In this document: positions 52,136-63,528 of the stretch, piece by piece
Numbering within the stretch: position 1 is the first letter of the stretch
Layout of the letters: every line of letters begins with the position of its first letter
Assembly (NCBI GenBank): GCA_020726505.1
Contig: JAHLEZ010000002.1
Coordinates: 3,286,001 to 3,350,000 of the forward strand
Direction of reading: 5' to 3'
From: Leptodontidium sp. MPI-SDFR-AT-0119
Taxonomy: Eukaryota > Ascomycota > Leotiomycetes > Helotiales > Leptodontidiaceae
DNA: 64,000 bases
Notes under the pieces: generated by a model
The model's database searches: none
What the model saw: only the letters and a program-made list of their open reading frames with translations
Told to the model about the DNA's origin: nothing
Program-made: the position numbers and the translations under genes

Positions 52136-54793
52136 ATGTCGGACCTCAATCTTGAAACCAGTACCGAAGCTACACTGTCTCATTTGTGCGAGACCTGTCG
52201 AGGTATCGATTTTAAGACATACTTCATCGATATTACAGCTTCGGAAGATGAGCCCAAGCCACCCAAACAGAGCCGCCCTGAAAGTTCGAAGCTCGGCTAC
52301 CTTGATGACATTATCGAAAAATCATCATCATGCGAGTTCTGCTCTCTCTTGGTTTCTTGCGCAAGACGGCTCAATAATGGACAAGACCCGCCCACTACCC
52401 AAGAAGGGGTTCGAGTTACGGCGGAACTGGATCGACAATTCCTGTGTTCTGCAGATGATGTGGATTTTGAGGGAAAAGTGGTGGGGATGGAAATTAATCG
52501 TTGTATCATCAACTTCCAGCCCGCGATATTTGGATTCTTCTCCAAAATTCGATTTCAAATCCACAAGGAAGGTGGCGAAGTCCCGGGGTTTGGGCGCTTG
52601 ATGGGTTCGAGCATCGATCCAGAGAAATTAAAATCCTGGCTACATACTTGCGAAGATAGCCATGGTGCTGATTGCAACTCTCCTGAAGTATGATCGACTT
52701 CTTCTATCATTTATGATTTCAAGCGTCTTTTGTACTTGTCAATACTTTCCCTTGATTAATTGCTGACCCGAACTCTCAGTGGCTAGGGGAGCCTTCCCAG
52801 CCTTCGTTTCTCAAAGTAATTGACGTCGAGAAACGATGTGTTGTCCCAGCACCACCAAATTGTCGTTACGTGGCTCTAAGTTACGTATGGGGGGATCCAA
52901 AGGAGGTAAAATCACGACTCTGGCTCATGAAGATGACCAATGTGGCCAACAGTCAATTGGATAATGGACTTGACTTTGACTTGCTGCCTACGACAATCAC
53001 GGATTCCATGGAATTAGTCTCGAAGATCGGGGAGAGATATCTCTGGGTGGACGCTCTATGTATTGTTCAAGATGATGAGAAGGAAGTTGCAGAACAGACG
53101 TCTCAAATGTGAGTGTGCCTACCTTCTTCCTTGTGGATATGTCGCTTGCGGAGTGCCTGTACATTCGCAAAGCGCTGTATCGTGTCGCTCTGTGAAGCGA
53201 GCTTCAGGGTCCGCTCCGTTGCTGATGCAAACACCTTTTTGAAATCGCAGCTGATAAGGATAGGGATCTTGTCTATGCCTGTGCTCTAGCAACAATCATT
53301 GTTGCTACAGGCGAAAATGCGGAAGCAGGATTACCAGGGGTCAAGAGCCCAAGATCACTCTCTCAAACAAAGGTACATATTGGAGGTGACTACCATCTAA
53401 TGGAGACAGTTGCTCAAGGCAACTCCAATCATCTCCAAAATTCCTCTTGGAACTCACGAGGATGGACATTCCAAGAGAGACTTCTCTCTCGCAGAGCACT
53501 GATAGTCACCCCGGAGCAGGTATATGTAAGTGTGCACCGACATATAAATAAGGCACATGCTAAGTCATCTAGTGGGAATGTGAACATAAAGTGTTGAGTG
53601 AGGAGGTTCATCTAGAGACTGGAGGGACGCGAATTTGGGTACTCCCACAGGCTATGGATTGCAACGATGAGTGGGATGATCGAACGTCGAAATTCTCTAG
53701 AGGATCCCTCTCAAGTTACGTTACACGCTACTCGACTCGACGATTTACCTACCAGGCTGATGCCCTCGCTGCCTTCTCGGGGATCCTTCGTCGTATGGAG
53801 TTTCGAAATAAACAGCAATTCTACTGGGCTATACCTTACGATCTATTTGATCAGGCCCTTACCTGGAGATACGGGTCGACTCGCCGAGCAGAGCTTTGCC
53901 AAATGATAGCCGATGGGGAGCCTTACAAAATTGGTTTCCCCAGCTGGTCATGGCTAGGATGGTCCGGATTCGTTGGCGGTTGGATCTTCAATTACGAAAT
54001 GAACAACGATAGGATTACTGGGAAGAGTAGAAGCGAGATAGACTTCTACAGACTGTACGCCGATGGTCATGTGGAATTGATTACTGACAAGACTCAAAGA
54101 GTGAAGTGCGGTCCGGACGACAAACCCCTACCGGAAGGTTACCCAGAACCGTCGGATTCTGACCCTCTTCATCAAGGTGCAGACTTCAGTCAGAGCGGGC
54201 AGTGGAAAGGGGAAGGACTGATCGAGTCAAATGTTCCGGTGCCAGAAATGGATTTCAAGCTCCCTCCGGTGGACCTGGCAAGTATTGATACTGGCCGACT
54301 TGTTTTCTGGACAAGTTACGCTAAGCTCAAGGTTCATTCGATAGATCAAGACGACATGATAGTTGAGATCGCAGGTAGACGAGTCACTATTGGCATATCC
54401 GAAGGCACTGTTGTTGAAGAGTATGAGAGAAGAGTGGAGTCTGTAGTTGAGCAGAAAGCGGGCCAAGACGAAGAGCATGGGGTAACTGGACTGGAAGAAG
54501 GTGTCAAGGCAGTTACACTTGTCGACAATACGGGGGCTGACAATGTCTCGAAAGACTTGGCCAATCCCGACGGGGCATCACCGGAGGGGGTACCGGCTAT
54601 GATGGACTTCATTGTGATATCAAGATACTGGCCGGTTGGTATAGCGCAGTTCAAACCAGAGTCGCTAAATCTGCTCATTGTAACTTTCAGTGAGACTGAA
54701 CCAGATGTGGCGCAGAGAATTGGAACTGGGCTCATTGTGGAGAAAGATTGGATTGCTGCAGACAGGGAGTGGAAGAGGGTTATTCTCGCATAG
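52136..54793 (+). CDS. HET-domain (heterokaryon incompatibility) protein
   Basis: Four exons (52136-52687, 52780-53108, 53264-53525, 53573-54793) give 787 residues; the sum is divisible by three. The N-terminus has a Cys-rich lead-in (LCETCRGIDF ... SSSCEFCSLLV). The HET domain follows from about residue 214 with all its blocks: YVALSYVWGD, LPTTITDSMELVSKIGERYL then WVDALCIVQDD, and RGWTFQERLLSRRALIVTPE then QVYWEC after the third intron. The C-terminal half (FPSWSWLGWSG) is also typical. HET proteins trigger cell death on non-self contact, often with a partner. The gene has no RIP stops and looks intact. Intron 2 (155 bp) is the longest and its borders are the least certain. Confidence 0.9.
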
Positions 54794-55486
54794 AATGATA
54801 TAAGAAGCTTGCTTTGTAACGTAAGAACTGAATCAAGTCACACGTTTAGGTATTTAAGAAGTGGATGAGGTATTAAGGAGCAACTTTTTAGCTACGCCAT
54901 ACACCAAAATAAAGAATTAAACTTCAATTAGAGACAGCATGGCTTAATGGTCAGGCAAATAGGGTGCTAGTGGTAGTAAGCTTTCTAGTTGGGCACTTCT
55001 TTGGGTGTTCCGCTCTTAAATGAATATGAATAGCGACGGGATCGACACCCGACAGCTCCAAGGCTGAGACGCAGTGTGCTTCCGGAATCTGTGGGGGGAG
55101 GAAAAGGGGGCCGCAAACGCGTCAGATCGTGTCAAAATAAGACCACGCAGTTGACGAGATTGCTATGTGCAGTTTATCTGCGTAAGGCGCGGGAGGGTGT
55201 TGCTGTTGTGTGGTGTGACCACAAGAGGGTTGAAAGATTTGGATGTTGTGAGGGGGGGGCCGGCCGGGTTATAAGGTAGGAAGAAGTAAGAACAGTATTT
55301 AAACTAGCGTGCTAAGGCTTGAGTTGATTGTAAAGGTGAGGATCACTCGTATAGAGCGGCACAGGGGTTAATTGCTATCTTCTACAGCATACCCAGCTTC
55401 ATTTTTTGAACTCCCGCTTGCCATCTTGATATTCTAATTGCTCACATCTCATCTCAGAAGTCAAAGTATCCAGAAGCTCAGTTCAT
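54794..55486. other. Intergenic region between convergent genes
   Basis: 3' flanks of the HET gene and of the minus-strand gene beginning at 57674. No gene is supported. A pol III A-box-like TGGCTTAATGGT at 54950 and a weak B-box-like GGATCGACACCC at about 55040 do not form a tRNA. Confidence 0.4.
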
Positions 55487-57674
55487 TCATTCCTCTCTCA
55501 ACTCAGAGATCATACCGCGAACTGGCCAACGAGCCATGAACTTATTCCGCCAAAGCTTGAGAGCACCATTAACAGCATTGAAATCCTCATGTATGAACTT
55601 GATAAGTGCTTGCCCATCCATTCCCAGCGAAGCAATGTGATCCCGCTTATTAGCAATGTATCTCCTAAGCAAATTCAACTCTGATGTCTTATACACTAGG
55701 AAATTAGGTAGTTTCCAAAACACCAAGGGGAAAATCCGATACATGTCGTGTATCATTTGTAGGGCATTGTACACATCCACAACCCCTGATGTCAGCGCGC
55801 CTCTGCGCATTCGCTTCGTTGATGATTCGTACGGATGGGCCTCCAAACTCTAAGATATTGTCAGCATCATTCTGCATCCTCATTCATGGGACATACCTCG
55901 ACTGTCAGAAATTCTGCCCTGAGTACCTCCACTGTCCGAAAATGTGAACGAATCCATTCCAACTGTGTCCATATGATTCGCATAACTTGCTCCTTAGGCG
56001 AGTCCAAGGGATGCATAGCCTTGACCTTAGACCAGATGATAAGAAGTGGGTCCTTGTGCTTGTCGAGACCGTTAATGAATCTATTACCCATTGGCCTGTG
56101 AATGCATGTATTTGTGGTCTTACGTACGTTTTGGTGTCTGCATGCATGAAATACTCAGCGTTTCGTGCCAAGAACGACGATGATGAGTGTTGTTGGAACA
56201 ATCTACTTCTTCCGATGGTTGTTGGGCTGGTGGTGTACCTGAATTAACGGGTAAGTCGGCATGGTCAGCTGGTGGCGTAGGGCTCTCATCGACGTTCGTG
56301 TCTATTGCTGGCGTCGCTGTTACATTCGAGGGAGCATCCGTTAATACATCCGCAGGTTCTGCAGCCTGTCTACGATGTGGAGATGTTGGCGGACTGGCGC
56401 CATAGATATCTTCCTGCATCATGGCTGTAAAGTCAAGCAATCGCTCTCGCGCCAGATTGGCCTCCTCCAACTCGTTTGGCATTCCTCGATCTGGTTGACG
56501 TAGCCGGGTGTTTGTGTGACGATTCACTCCCGTATCTATAGTCATAGGTTTAGGATTCGGAATGATGTACTTGCCGAGATCGTAATCAAATACAGCATCC
56601 AGGATCTTGAAATCCATCAAACGGTCGTTTCGGCGCCAAGGAGCTCTCTGCGGCTTTGCCGGTCTTGGTTGCACCGTGTTGGGCTGCGTATTGTCTGTGG
56701 CCCGGCTTTTGAGAGGTTCTCCCCAGGTGGATATGTTGCACTCCCTACCGAGTATGACAATGGTGTCTCCCTTTTCGACGACCTTGATAGCCGATAGACG
56801 GTCCGTGAAATGTACAGATGCGCGTTGTGATTCCAGATTCGAAGGATGTGGTACAATCTCTGCCCAAAGAAAGCCATCAAAGCATTTGAAACGGCAAATG
56901 ATCACGTCAATGTCGACATCAAAGCCATGCAGATCGATATACAAGGAAGATGTGACGTCTTCGAACTCGGACTGCAATCCGGCGAGTCCATTCAATCGCT
57001 CGACTGGCTCCTTGTTCTCAGCTACCATCATCTCATATAAGCTTGGAACTGCGGATGTGATGACGGCTGGGGTGGGATCCGAATCGGACTCTGCCCAGAA
57101 GTTACCGTCCTTGTATATCTCTCCTTCTTCTGATCCGTCTTCAGCTCCTTCCTCTACTTCGTCAGCCTCACCTCAAAATCCAACCAGCGAGTCACCGTCC
57201 TCGTCCATGGCATCGCATGAGACCGTTTCAGATCCGGATCTGGGCGGCAAGTCGTCTACTAGCTCCGTATCTGAATCGTCTGCTGTGTTAGCTGATGAAT
57301 CCGGACGTGGCGCAGGTTCTGCACGATCTTCGCTTTGAGGCTTGAAAGAAGTTAATAAATGGACATGTGTAGCAGGAAGGAAGGTACATACTAAAGATAG
57401 GGTGTACAAGGAGAACGGGGCGACAGCTGCCCCGCTGTGCGAAACAGAGGGAATACTATTCGAACCACCTTCGAGTTGAATCTACAAATATGTTAGTAGG
57501 GAGCTACAGGACAAGGTGAGGGCCCGAGAAGACGGCGAGAGCAGATGTCAGGACAACTTTACTGCATACCTGCGCGTCTATGTAGAAAGGCTGAGTCGCA
57601 AGACTGCTTGGCACGCGAATGTAGTGCTCTACGAGGCAGAGAAGAAGGCATGGGAAAGGGTTGGTGCAGTCCAT
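55487..57674 (-). CDS. Fungal protein of unknown function, six exons, 638 aa
   Basis: Hand-built model (minus strand): 57674-57570, 57481-57392, 57340-57196, 57153-56124, 56080-55897, 55849-55487. Splice sites are canonical, several introns have ACTAAC/CTGAC branch sites, and the total is divisible by three. The 42-bp third intron removes the only in-frame TGA. The N-terminus starts MDCTNPFPCLLLCLVEHYIR and is followed by a long acidic, low-complexity stretch (RPDSSANTADDSDTELVDDL). The middle has a compact part (DGFLWAEIVPHPSNLE, EKGDTIVILGREC). A basic/polar linker and a helical C-terminus (LRRYIANKRDHIASLGMDGQ, VNGALKLWRNKFMARW) complete it. I recognise no domain and no catalytic motif. 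The clean splicing and lack of stops argue for a real gene. It converges with the HET gene. Confidence 0.7.
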
Positions 57675-58224
57675 CTGGTCTTGCTTTTTAGTCCTACCAC
57701 TGACGTGATCTAGCTGCTAGGGAGAAGTGGATGGGAATCGAGCAGCCAAACGAGGACGTGATGATGTCTGGGAGTGTGACTGGGCTGGAGAAGCTTATGA
57801 AGTTTGCTCGTTGAGTTGATGGGTGGAATAACTGCTTACGTTGGGAGCTGTGGCGTGGTGGAACTTGGAAAGAGAATGAGCGGACGTAGGCGTGGGAGAC
57901 TTTGATGAAGATAGCACAGCAGCGAGTTTATGATTGAGATGAATACTATTTATGTATAATCACAGTGTAGGAATGCTCAAATCTAGGAAGGAGCTTAGCA
58001 AGAGCCTGGTAATTGAAGCCAAACTCCACGACTCAACGCTTCGCTTCAGTACCAACCTTCCCAACAAAAAATAACTGATCGGAGAGAATGAGTAAACATT
58101 CTTTTCCTATTCTAGAATGTCTCATGATATTTCTCCCGAGACTGTCTCCTAATCCCTCGAAAGACTTCTTGTTGGGTAATTGCTGACTCCCCCGTTACCA
58201 AGGGTTTCGGTTAGAGACATCTGA
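57675..58224. other. Intergenic region
   Basis: It holds the promoter of the minus-strand six-exon gene and the lost 5' part of the NmrA-like fragment. No gene is seen. Confidence 0.4.
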
Positions 58225-58494
58225 TCGTTCGGTGGAGCCTTTACGGACCCATTATTCAACGGACGGGAGATCTCGCTGGCTGGTGATGAATTGACATTGG
58301 CACAAGAGAAGAAGGTGTTCAAGGACAGTTTGGGTTATGACATGCCAGAAGCCTTTGGTTTCGTTGACGTAGGCCTCCAGTTCATGATCAAAGAAATGGG
58401 AACAATGTTTACTTGGTTTAAGAATGAGGGATACGGTGCCAACATCCTAGAGCTGAGGAAAGAGGAGTCAAGATTGCAGAATCTCAGCACATGA
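58225..58494 (+). pseudogene. C-terminal fragment of an NmrA-like NAD(P)-binding protein
   Basis: The open frame starts abruptly at SFGGAFTDPLFNGREISLAG and runs through DELTLAQEKKVFKDSLGY, EMGTMFTWFKNEGYGANI and LQNLST-stop. This is the C-terminal part of the NmrA-like (atypical short-chain dehydrogenase) family. The Rossmann half is missing, and the terminal TGA stands where Trp is usual (LSTW), another G-to-A change. It is a different subfamily from the intact NmrA-like gene at 59.2-60.3 kb. Confidence 0.7.
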
Positions 58495-59054
58495 CTGAAG
58501 GATACGTAAGTTTGAAAAGAAATAAAAGGGGTCTACGAGGGTGGTGGAGACAATTTATTTTCTGTTTTTGTTATGGTTTTCAGAGTCAGCGCGTGCTTGT
58601 TCTTGTCTTCGTTAGTGCGATACTCACAGCTGAGACCTTCCACATCGAGTGACTGTGCCATGCTTCATAAGCTCGCTGAAGAGAGCCATAGCACCACAGT
58701 GAATGGTACAATGAGGACCAATTTTCCTCGGCGACACCGACGTCCTTCTCGAGTATCCAGCGGTTTTCAGTGTTGAAAAGAACTGTACCCGGCTGTCCCC
58801 GTTTTCTGTATTTTATATAGAGGTGGTTCCCACCACCTCCACCAGCATGGAGTTAAGCTGTTCTCACTGCTCTACACTTATTTCGACATTCAGACTCGAG
58901 ATTTATGATCAGTTTTTGGTGATGTTGCCTTCGTCGTTGCTATCAAGGTACACAGGACAACTGTATGTGCTAAATTAGCGCGATATTGCCGCAGTGTGGC
59001 ACCTCCAGGCCTCCTAGATTTTGAGTTTCATACGCCCGGAATCTCCTTCCAGAA

Positions 59055-59081
59055 CCCCCCCCCCCCCCCCCCCCCCCCCCC
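59055..59081. repeat. 27-nt poly-C tract
   Basis: Uninterrupted run of 27 C between GAA and TTTCGC in non-coding DNA. Runs this long are rare and prone to length change or assembly error. Confidence 0.9.
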
Positions 59082-59203
59082 TTTCGCAAACAATCACGTT
59101 TTATCTCCCCACATCCAAGCGGAGACACGCTCCACTATTCCCACATCCTTCAGCATGCAATTGGTTTGTCAAACCTACTCCAACTACCAGCTTCATAAGT
59201 GCT

Positions 59204-60261
59204 TTAAGTAAGTAAGCTCTTCAAACCCTCCAAGACCTGCTTCAAGCCAATCAAGTCTCCTTTCTGAAGCCCCAGCTCCTCCGCGGTCAAGAAAACCTCC
59301 CCACCAACCCCCCAATCACTGTACTCCGCCCCAAAAGTATACTGAGCTGCAAGTTCCTTGCCAGGCGTGCCCCAGAAGTCTTCAAACTGCTCTGCGGAGA
59401 TCGATACCAAAGATGATGGCTTCCCAGTCACTTCAGACCATACTTTGTAGACTTCACGGAAGGTGATGATTTCAGTGGCTACTTTTACGTATTTCCCCTG
59501 GCTCTTGGAGGGATTTTCCAGGATTGCTTGGACGAACTTCCCGGTGTTATTAGGAACATCACCCGAGACAGGGATGAAAGCATCTGGGGGGGTTGGGGCG
59601 ATGAAGACGTATTTGCCTCCTGATGTGGGCTGTTTCCGTCAGGTATTCTTCTAGTATATTAGACAATTTCACCTACCAGTTCGAGAGCCTTAAGCATAGG
59701 GAAGAAGGCTAAGTTAGTCGGATACCATCCCAGCCATATGAAAGTGGTTTTTTTGGCAAGATCCGGAAGGCTCTGTCGGATGTAGTCATCTACCTCAGCC
59801 TTATAGTCAAGGTGAGGAACTGAAAGCTTGCCTCCTGATATTTTTTTCGCTGATGGAAGACTGCTGAAGATGTAGTGCTCTAATCCATTAGTCTTGGAGG
59901 CTGCTTGGGCGATATTAATGGCTTGTTGGCGTTCTTTCTCTCCGGAGGTTTGGAGATCGCTTCCTGTGTACAGATGTTCCCAGAAATTGGTGACACCGAA
60001 GATTGCGTGTGCACCCTGTTGCGGTTAGTTATGCTATTATTCGTGAGTAGGGTGACTTACCTTGAATGCTGAGATGAGAGATTGCTCATCATCCAAGTTG
60101 GCTGTTACTAGACTTGCACCTGCGGTAGCAAGCGCTTTAGCTGAGTCGCTAGAGACATTGCGAGTGATAGCTGTGACATTCCATCCCGCTTTTAGGAGGG
60201 CCCTGGCTACACCCCCTCCTTGGGCACCGGTGGCTCCGAGGACTGCTGCTGTCTTCGCCAT
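59204..60261 (-). CDS. NmrA-like family NAD(P)-binding protein
   Basis: Three exons (60261-60061, 60015-59677, 59629-59204) give 321 residues; the sum is divisible by three. MAKTAAVLGATGAQGGGV carries the GxxGxxG dinucleotide-binding motif (Gly9, Gly12, Gly15). The next strand-helix unit reads LLKAGWNVTAITRNVSS with Arg for NADP preference, then a typical LVTANLDDEQSL. The substrate half includes ATTFIWLGWYPTNLAF (first two residues differ, KKTTF...) and SWKxxxK-free sequence, so it is of the atypical SDR (NmrA) class that lacks the Tyr-Lys active pair. Such proteins act as NADP sensors or as reductases/isomerases in secondary metabolism. All flanking genes within 3 kb are broken, but this one shows no stop or frameshift. 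Confidence 0.9.
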
Positions 60262-60652
60262 GATGAAATTAAGATGAAATTGTGTAATTTGATCTGCTAT
60301 GAGAAGAAATATGAAGTGGAATATCCATTTTTGAGTGATTAAACCTTCTTAATATGCTGAAACACACGGGCGCGCTTGGAAATCGTGCTTGGAAATCATG
60401 CTTTGAGCTGCTGGCGATAAGGTCCGCGCCCGTTCCATGTTGGTCTCTATTACCAAGTGCAATGGTATCCCTCGATTCTCGGTGTACGGGTTAGTCTTAA
60501 GACCGCAAGGTCCCTATCTCCGACCGCAAAATTTCAAAAAATCCGTTTTGTCTGGCTAGCTAATTTCAAGGCTAGGCAGGATTGGATTATTTCGTAGGCT
60601 AGGCTTCGACTAAGTGCGTCTCCCCACCGGTTCAAGAAGCTGTGATCAAGTG

Positions 60653-60950
60653 ATGGCAATATCATCTGATGTAACGCAGCTTTTGAACCAATTAGGGCTC
60701 TCCCACTACCAAGAACGGCTCGCGGACAACAGCTTTGACTCTTTGGAGTGCTTATATGCCATCACCAAAACATGACTTTGAGACCCTCGACGTTCCATCC
60801 GTGCCATCTTTCCGTTCCGCTAGCAAACGAGCCTTAATTTTCACTGTATTGGGTCGGTCGGTAGTTGACAGGCCCATCTTTTCGATGGTCTCCCCAATAA
60901 AGACTGTTCGGTGGGTATACCGTGGGATGGGTTGGCAAGCATTTACCTGA
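60653..60950 (+). pseudogene. SAM-domain protein fragment with frameshift
   Basis: From the ATG at 60653 the frame reads SSDVTQLLNQLGLSHYQERL then SFDSLECLYAITKT-stop, a SAM (sterile alpha motif) N-terminal half. The expected next helix (DFETLDVPSVPSFRSASKRA) follows at once in another frame, so one extra base in the AAAA run near 60767 breaks the gene. In fungal relatives the last helix reads like LGHRRKLQREI; here it is VPSFRSASKRALI, so it is also diverged. Nothing downstream is recognisable. Confidence 0.6.
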
Positions 60951-61121
60951 ACGGCTACTATGCTTCGTATTCAGGCTCATTGACCACGTTTTGGCCTGTT
61001 CTCAGTGGCTAGGATGATGTTGACACTTGGCCCATCCACCTTACGATATGTCCATCACTTCCTACCGTCTCCCGATATTCCCCCTCTTCCCCTCAAAATC
61101 CCAACTAACCTCCATCTCCAG

Positions 61122-61388
61122 GTCCGAGCCAAACTTGGAAAAGGCGCCGAACTAGAAGCAATGCTCCGCCACGTAATCCTCCGCATCCAATCCGAGCCCG
61201 GGACTCTCATCTTCGACAGAGCAAGAGACTTGGAGGATAGAGACCCGTTCCCGGTGTACGAGAAATATGCTGGAAGGGAGGCGTTGGAGGCACATATGGA
61301 GAGTTAGGAGTTTGCAGAGCTCATTGGGAGTGGACTTGTTGATGGGTCGCTTGAGCCGAGGCTTTTTGTGAGGATTGAGGGCATGTAG
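61122..61388 (+). pseudogene. Antibiotic-biosynthesis-monooxygenase (ABM)-like domain, one in-frame stop
   Basis: After an intron-type acceptor (ACCTCCATCTCCAG, ending 61121) the frame reads VRAKLGKGAELEAMLRHVIL, RIQSEPGTLIFDRARD, FPVYEKYAGREALEAHMES, a TAG at 61305, then EFAELIGSGLVDGS ... to a TAG at 61386. This is the alpha/beta ferredoxin-like ABM fold (quinol-type monooxygenases). The TAG stands where Gln is expected (CAG to TAG). Without read-through the last strand is lost. An N-terminal exon was not found. Confidence 0.7.
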
Positions 61389-61929
61389 GGAAGGCTTGCG
61401 GACGGTCAGGTGTCAGGATATTCTGTCGCATCTAGTGAGAATGTTATTAGAAGATATGATGCAGGATAACTACGGTACGAATGAGATCTTAGAACCCTAA
61501 TATGCACGCGTCTTAGAACACTCGTGCCAGGACTCGACCACTACAGAAAATTTGTGACGTTAGGATAACGTTATGGAGGGACCCACTTAATTTTAAGTTC
61601 TGACATCTGAGAACCATATGATGGGTCCTACTTAAAGTGATGACGCCCTGGCAGTAGACCACACCACAGCTGATTTGCTTTGCCGCTGCCTCTGCCCTGG
61701 ATCATAGCGATATGCACCTGGCGCATATCTCTTGATGGTCTCTATGGTGGCTAAACTCAGTCATCTTGCATAGCATGTGCCGGTTGTGTTGATGTAAAGA
61801 TGTAATGATGTTACCCACGTAAAAGTTTCCTAGTCTGGGGTGCTGTCCAATTATAAGGTTTGGCCGCCCTATCATGTGCGACCTCTCCTTCTATGTACGT
61901 GATACACCTACCTAAATGTGCGTGACTCA
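61389..61929. other. Intergenic region
   Basis: No gene-like frame is visible between the ABM relic and the end of the transcription-factor relic. Confidence 0.4.
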
Positions 61930-63303
61930 GTTGTTTTTGGACCAGTGGAAGAACGATCTTTTCTTGGAGACAAGCCATCTAAGTAGTGGCTGCAGTAGTC
62001 TGCTATTGTGGCTGGCGAAAGGCTCTTGAACATCTAAGTCCTTGATGCCAAGACATTAATCCTATCTTAAGTATGTACTCACTCTTCGCTAAAGATATAC
62101 ATGCGGAAAAGGTTACTCAAGTGAGCTATATCGTTCGGTGCGTGGACCTGGCACGACTCGAGCTTAAACTTGGCTGGCATCCCTTTGCTCCAGATGCTAG
62201 CCAACTGTTCAATATTTGAGTACATATGGATATGCGAGTAGCTCATTGTTTTGTCGCGGCTGGCCAATTCTACCATGGCTAACACGAAGTGCAACGAGAT
62301 GATACGGTTTGCGAGCAACGATGTGCATTGCTCAGCGCACTACCGTTTCAACCACTGGTCATTAGGACCTAGAAGGAATACCGAGGGAATTATTTTATCC
62401 TCAAACCAGCCCACGTTGTCAATGGGGAGTTTAGTATAAAACATAGTTATATCAATCATGCGTGGCAGGCATCGCATGGCGCAAACAAAGCTCCCAAGCT
62501 CCCAAAGGCACCACCACCCGCGCCGAAGCTCCTCAAGCCGCAGACTGCGTCCGTTATGCTGGAAATGGGTCCTGTCTAGTTGCTTTATTCCGATTCCATC
62601 AACTTGATCCAAGCCTAAGTCATGGGCCATACGCACACATGTTAACAGAAATGAATGTGCACGATTGACCTTTCCGGAGGCCAGATCTGCATAACTTAAC
62701 ACGATGATGGCCTAGACCAAGGGGAAAAGCGGCTCGGTCATACGAGTAGGCTCCAAGTCCAGGCGCTCAAATTTGTTGATATCGGTTTAAATGAGTTCAC
62801 TGGCATAGTACATGAAGCCTTTCCCGCGCTCTGAACGCTTGACTTGCTGGCTGAGTTTAGGATTAAGGGTAAGCCCCAGTTCACATTGCCTTGTCGCTGA
62901 ATGTTCGTACAATAGTGCCTGATTAAATTCATGCGCGCACGAGTCATCGATATATCGTGTGGTCAGAGCACAGATGGTATCCCATGGTGTGGCAGTTCGC
63001 TTACGGCTTTTAGCGTGAAAACCTGAAATGAGTGCATTGAGCGCAAATAAGCTAGTAGAACAAAAAGAATTAGATAAAATGATAGCTTTACTTTGGGATA
63101 ACAATAAGTCTCTTGTTAATTAGTCTTTAAAGCAAAGGGTGGTGAGTTATGAGGCTGGAGCTGAGAGGTCTCTCTTGAAAACGGCGCTAAAAGCCGTGCT
63201 GCCATACCATGGGATACACGAGCACTAATCCATATGGCTCCGCCAGTAATGACCCAGAATATAGGCGCTTGAGGAAGGTTGGGCGGTGTAGCATAGGAAA
63301 ATG
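61930..63303 (-). pseudogene. Fungal-specific transcription factor (middle homology domain) relic
   Basis: Minus strand: HFPMLHRPTFLKRLYSGS at about 63303 is the usual start of the fungal transcription-factor (Zn2Cys6-associated) domain. Further on come SYADLASGKVNRAHSFLLTC, VRMAHDLGLDQVDG and LRLEELRRGWWCLWELGSFV, followed by CLPRMIDITMFYTKLP, the central hallmark of the domain (about 62700-62400). In-frame TAA/TAG at about 62790, 62720 and 62340 fit former Gln codons. A further exon after an intron near 62085 gives MACLQEKIVLPLVQKQLSHA. The Zn2Cys6 binuclear cluster was not found upstream, so the DNA-binding end is missing or unrecognisable. Confidence 0.7.
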
Positions 63304-63528
63304 TGGTTACACGGCTTAAAAGTAAACTTTGACCAAGTACACCTTGACCTCGTGAGGCGGTAGGATTTGTTTTGTGGGCCCAGGTGTTGATGTTAATGCT
63401 ATTTACTCAGGTTTGAATTCCCTCAAGTCATCTCAAATGCAGCTTACAAACCAGAGGAAATGGCCAATAAGTCATCTAATATCAACATACAACTAGAATT
63501 GCTAAGGTCTTACAGCCAACAGACATGT

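Noticed and set aside
54945..55050. Possible tRNA or tRNA-derived SINE (A-box-like TGGCTTAATGGT, B-box-like GGATCGACACCC)
   Set aside because: The boxes are about 90 bp apart and no cloverleaf or acceptor stem can be formed; no repeat copy is seen.
57154..57195. In-frame TGA taken as a RIP stop in the six-exon gene
   Set aside because: A 42-bp GT...AG segment with a CTGAC branch site removes it and keeps the frame, so an intron is the simpler reading.
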